Of a stretch of 6,199 nucleotides of DNA, positions 5,722 through 6,199 are shown piece by piece (position 1 is the first letter of the stretch; the number at the start of each line of letters is the position of its first letter). Source of the DNA: Bryobacteraceae bacterium (GTDB taxonomy: Bacteria; Acidobacteriota; Terriglobia; Bryobacterales; Bryobacteraceae); assembly GCA_030044325.1 (NCBI GenBank), contig JASHWA010000166.1:1-6199 (forward strand), in the 5' to 3' direction. The notes below the pieces were generated by a model. The model made no database searches. It saw only the letters and a list, made by a program, of their open reading frames with translations, and had not been told where the DNA came from. Made by a program: the position numbers and the translations under genes.

Positions 5722-5743
5722 GTTGCTCAATCTATATGCCGAA
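5699..5743. repeat. Perfect 10-bp inverted repeat containing the S53 start codon
   Basis: TTCGGCATAT (5699-5708) and ATATGCCGAA (5734-5743) are exact reverse complements separated by 25 nt. The right arm includes the ATG at 5736-5738. It may be an operator with two half-sites, one overlapping the candidate -35 and one at the start of the gene. If transcription starts upstream of 5699, it would form an mRNA stem that hides the start codon. Confidence 0.5.
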
Positions 5744-6199
5744 CATCCAGAAATTCGCCCTAAGCTTATTCATTTTTAGCGCCTCGCTGGTCTTCTGCCA
5801 AACGCCTGCGCTGAAGGATCGCATCGCCGGGCCCATCGATTCGAGCCGCAGAGTGGTACTGTCCGGTCTGGCGCATCCCGACGCCCGGCCGGAATTCGAT
5901 CGCGGAGCGGTCAATCCGTCCATGAGCATGGGTTACTTGCAGATGATGTTCAAAACCTCGCCGGATCAGCAGGCGCAGCTTGAAACCCTGCTGGCGGCGC
6001 AACAGAATCCTTTATCGCCCCAGTACCATAAATGGCTGACTCCGGAGCAGTACGCCGGGCGATTCGGGCTGAGCTCGAACGACCTTCGACAGATCAGCGA
6101 ATGGCTGACCTCGCAAGGATTCTCGATCCTTCAGACCGCGCGGGCGGGAAACTGGATCGCCTTCACCGGAACGGCGGGACAGGTGGATAGCGCGTTCGC
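5736..6199 (+). CDS. S53 (sedolisin/kumamolisin) protease, N-terminal part, cut by window end
   Basis: The first 154 codons of a secreted serine protease preproprotein; the frame is open to the last base. A signal peptide is predicted at about residues 1-22 (basic K6, hydrophobic core FALSLFIFSASLVF). The Cys at 21 lacks a proper lipobox (Phe at -1), so lipidation is unlikely. Residues from about 37 match the pro-kumamolisin activation domain: RVVLSGLAHP, MFKTSPDQQAQLETLL, the hallmark NPLSPQYHKWLTPEQYAGRF (about 91-110), FGLSSNDLRQISEWLTSQGF and IAFTGTAGQVDSAF. In this family the pro-domain folds the enzyme and is removed at acid pH. The catalytic Ser-Glu-Asp domain lies beyond the window and is unseen, so activity cannot be judged. 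The start codon is fixed by the signal peptide. Acidobacteria commonly carry many such genes, often with added Ig-like repeats. Confidence 0.9.
   Translation, partial: MPNIQKFALSLFIFSASLVFCQTPALKDRIAGPIDSSRRVVLSGLAHPDARPEFDRGAVNPSMSMGYLQMMFKTSPDQQAQLETLLAAQQNPLSPQYHKWLTPEQYAGRFGLSSNDLRQISEWLTSQGFSILQTARAGNWIAFTGTAGQVDSAF

Noticed and set aside
1..6199. tRNA, rRNA, CRISPR array, riboswitch or phage genes
   Set aside because: No cloverleaf, rRNA-like conserved stretch, regularly spaced repeats or phage proteins were seen on either strand by reading.

Overview
The window is about 60 % GC, gene-dense and has no rRNA, tRNA, CRISPR array or intact mobile element. The gene content points to an acidobacterium, probably a Solibacter/Bryobacter-like soil lineage. 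The clues are a secreted S53 (sedolisin/kumamolisin) protease preproprotein of the type expanded in that phylum, a secreted Xaa-Pro-dipeptidase-like amidohydrolase, a short-type alpha-glucan phosphorylase, and a TPR protein ending in a 'FPDNPLYRQELARL' helix. This placement is inferred from gene types and style, not from a marker gene.

Layout. Bases 1-268 hold no intact gene. They contain a nested imperfect inverted repeat (1-111) and, on the minus strand, what looks like the decayed 3' end of a lost gene (83-240), followed by an 8-bp hairpin (241-260) just past the phosphorylase stop. Minus strand: a small muconolactone-isomerase-like protein (2813-3100) lies upstream of a complete alpha-glucan phosphorylase glgP (269-2764), 48 bp apart, so they may be one transcript. 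Plus strand, diverging from 3100/3183: a signal-peptide-bearing metal-dependent amidohydrolase (3183-4517), a three-helix GlsB/YeaQ/YmgE membrane protein (4541-4789), an exported or anchored TPR-like protein (4814-5623), then a 112-bp gap with several small inverted repeats, and the start of an S53 protease (5736 to the window edge, truncated).

How it fits together. The phosphorylase mobilises storage glucan or maltodextrin in the cytoplasm. The amidohydrolase, TPR protein and S53 protease are predicted to work outside the cytoplasmic membrane, fitting a heterotroph that degrades peptides. No single pathway unites the window, and it reads mainly as ordinary chromosome.

The most interesting signals are regulatory. 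Three genes have a -10-like hexamer ending 6-7 nt before the start codon (TATAAT, TATACT, TACCAT) and no clear Shine-Dalgarno, suggesting leaderless transcripts. The S53 gene has a perfect 10-bp inverted repeat whose right arm contains its start codon. The left edge carries a broken reading frame whose last codons form one arm of an inverted duplication. I see no convincing evidence of a wholly new multi-gene system.
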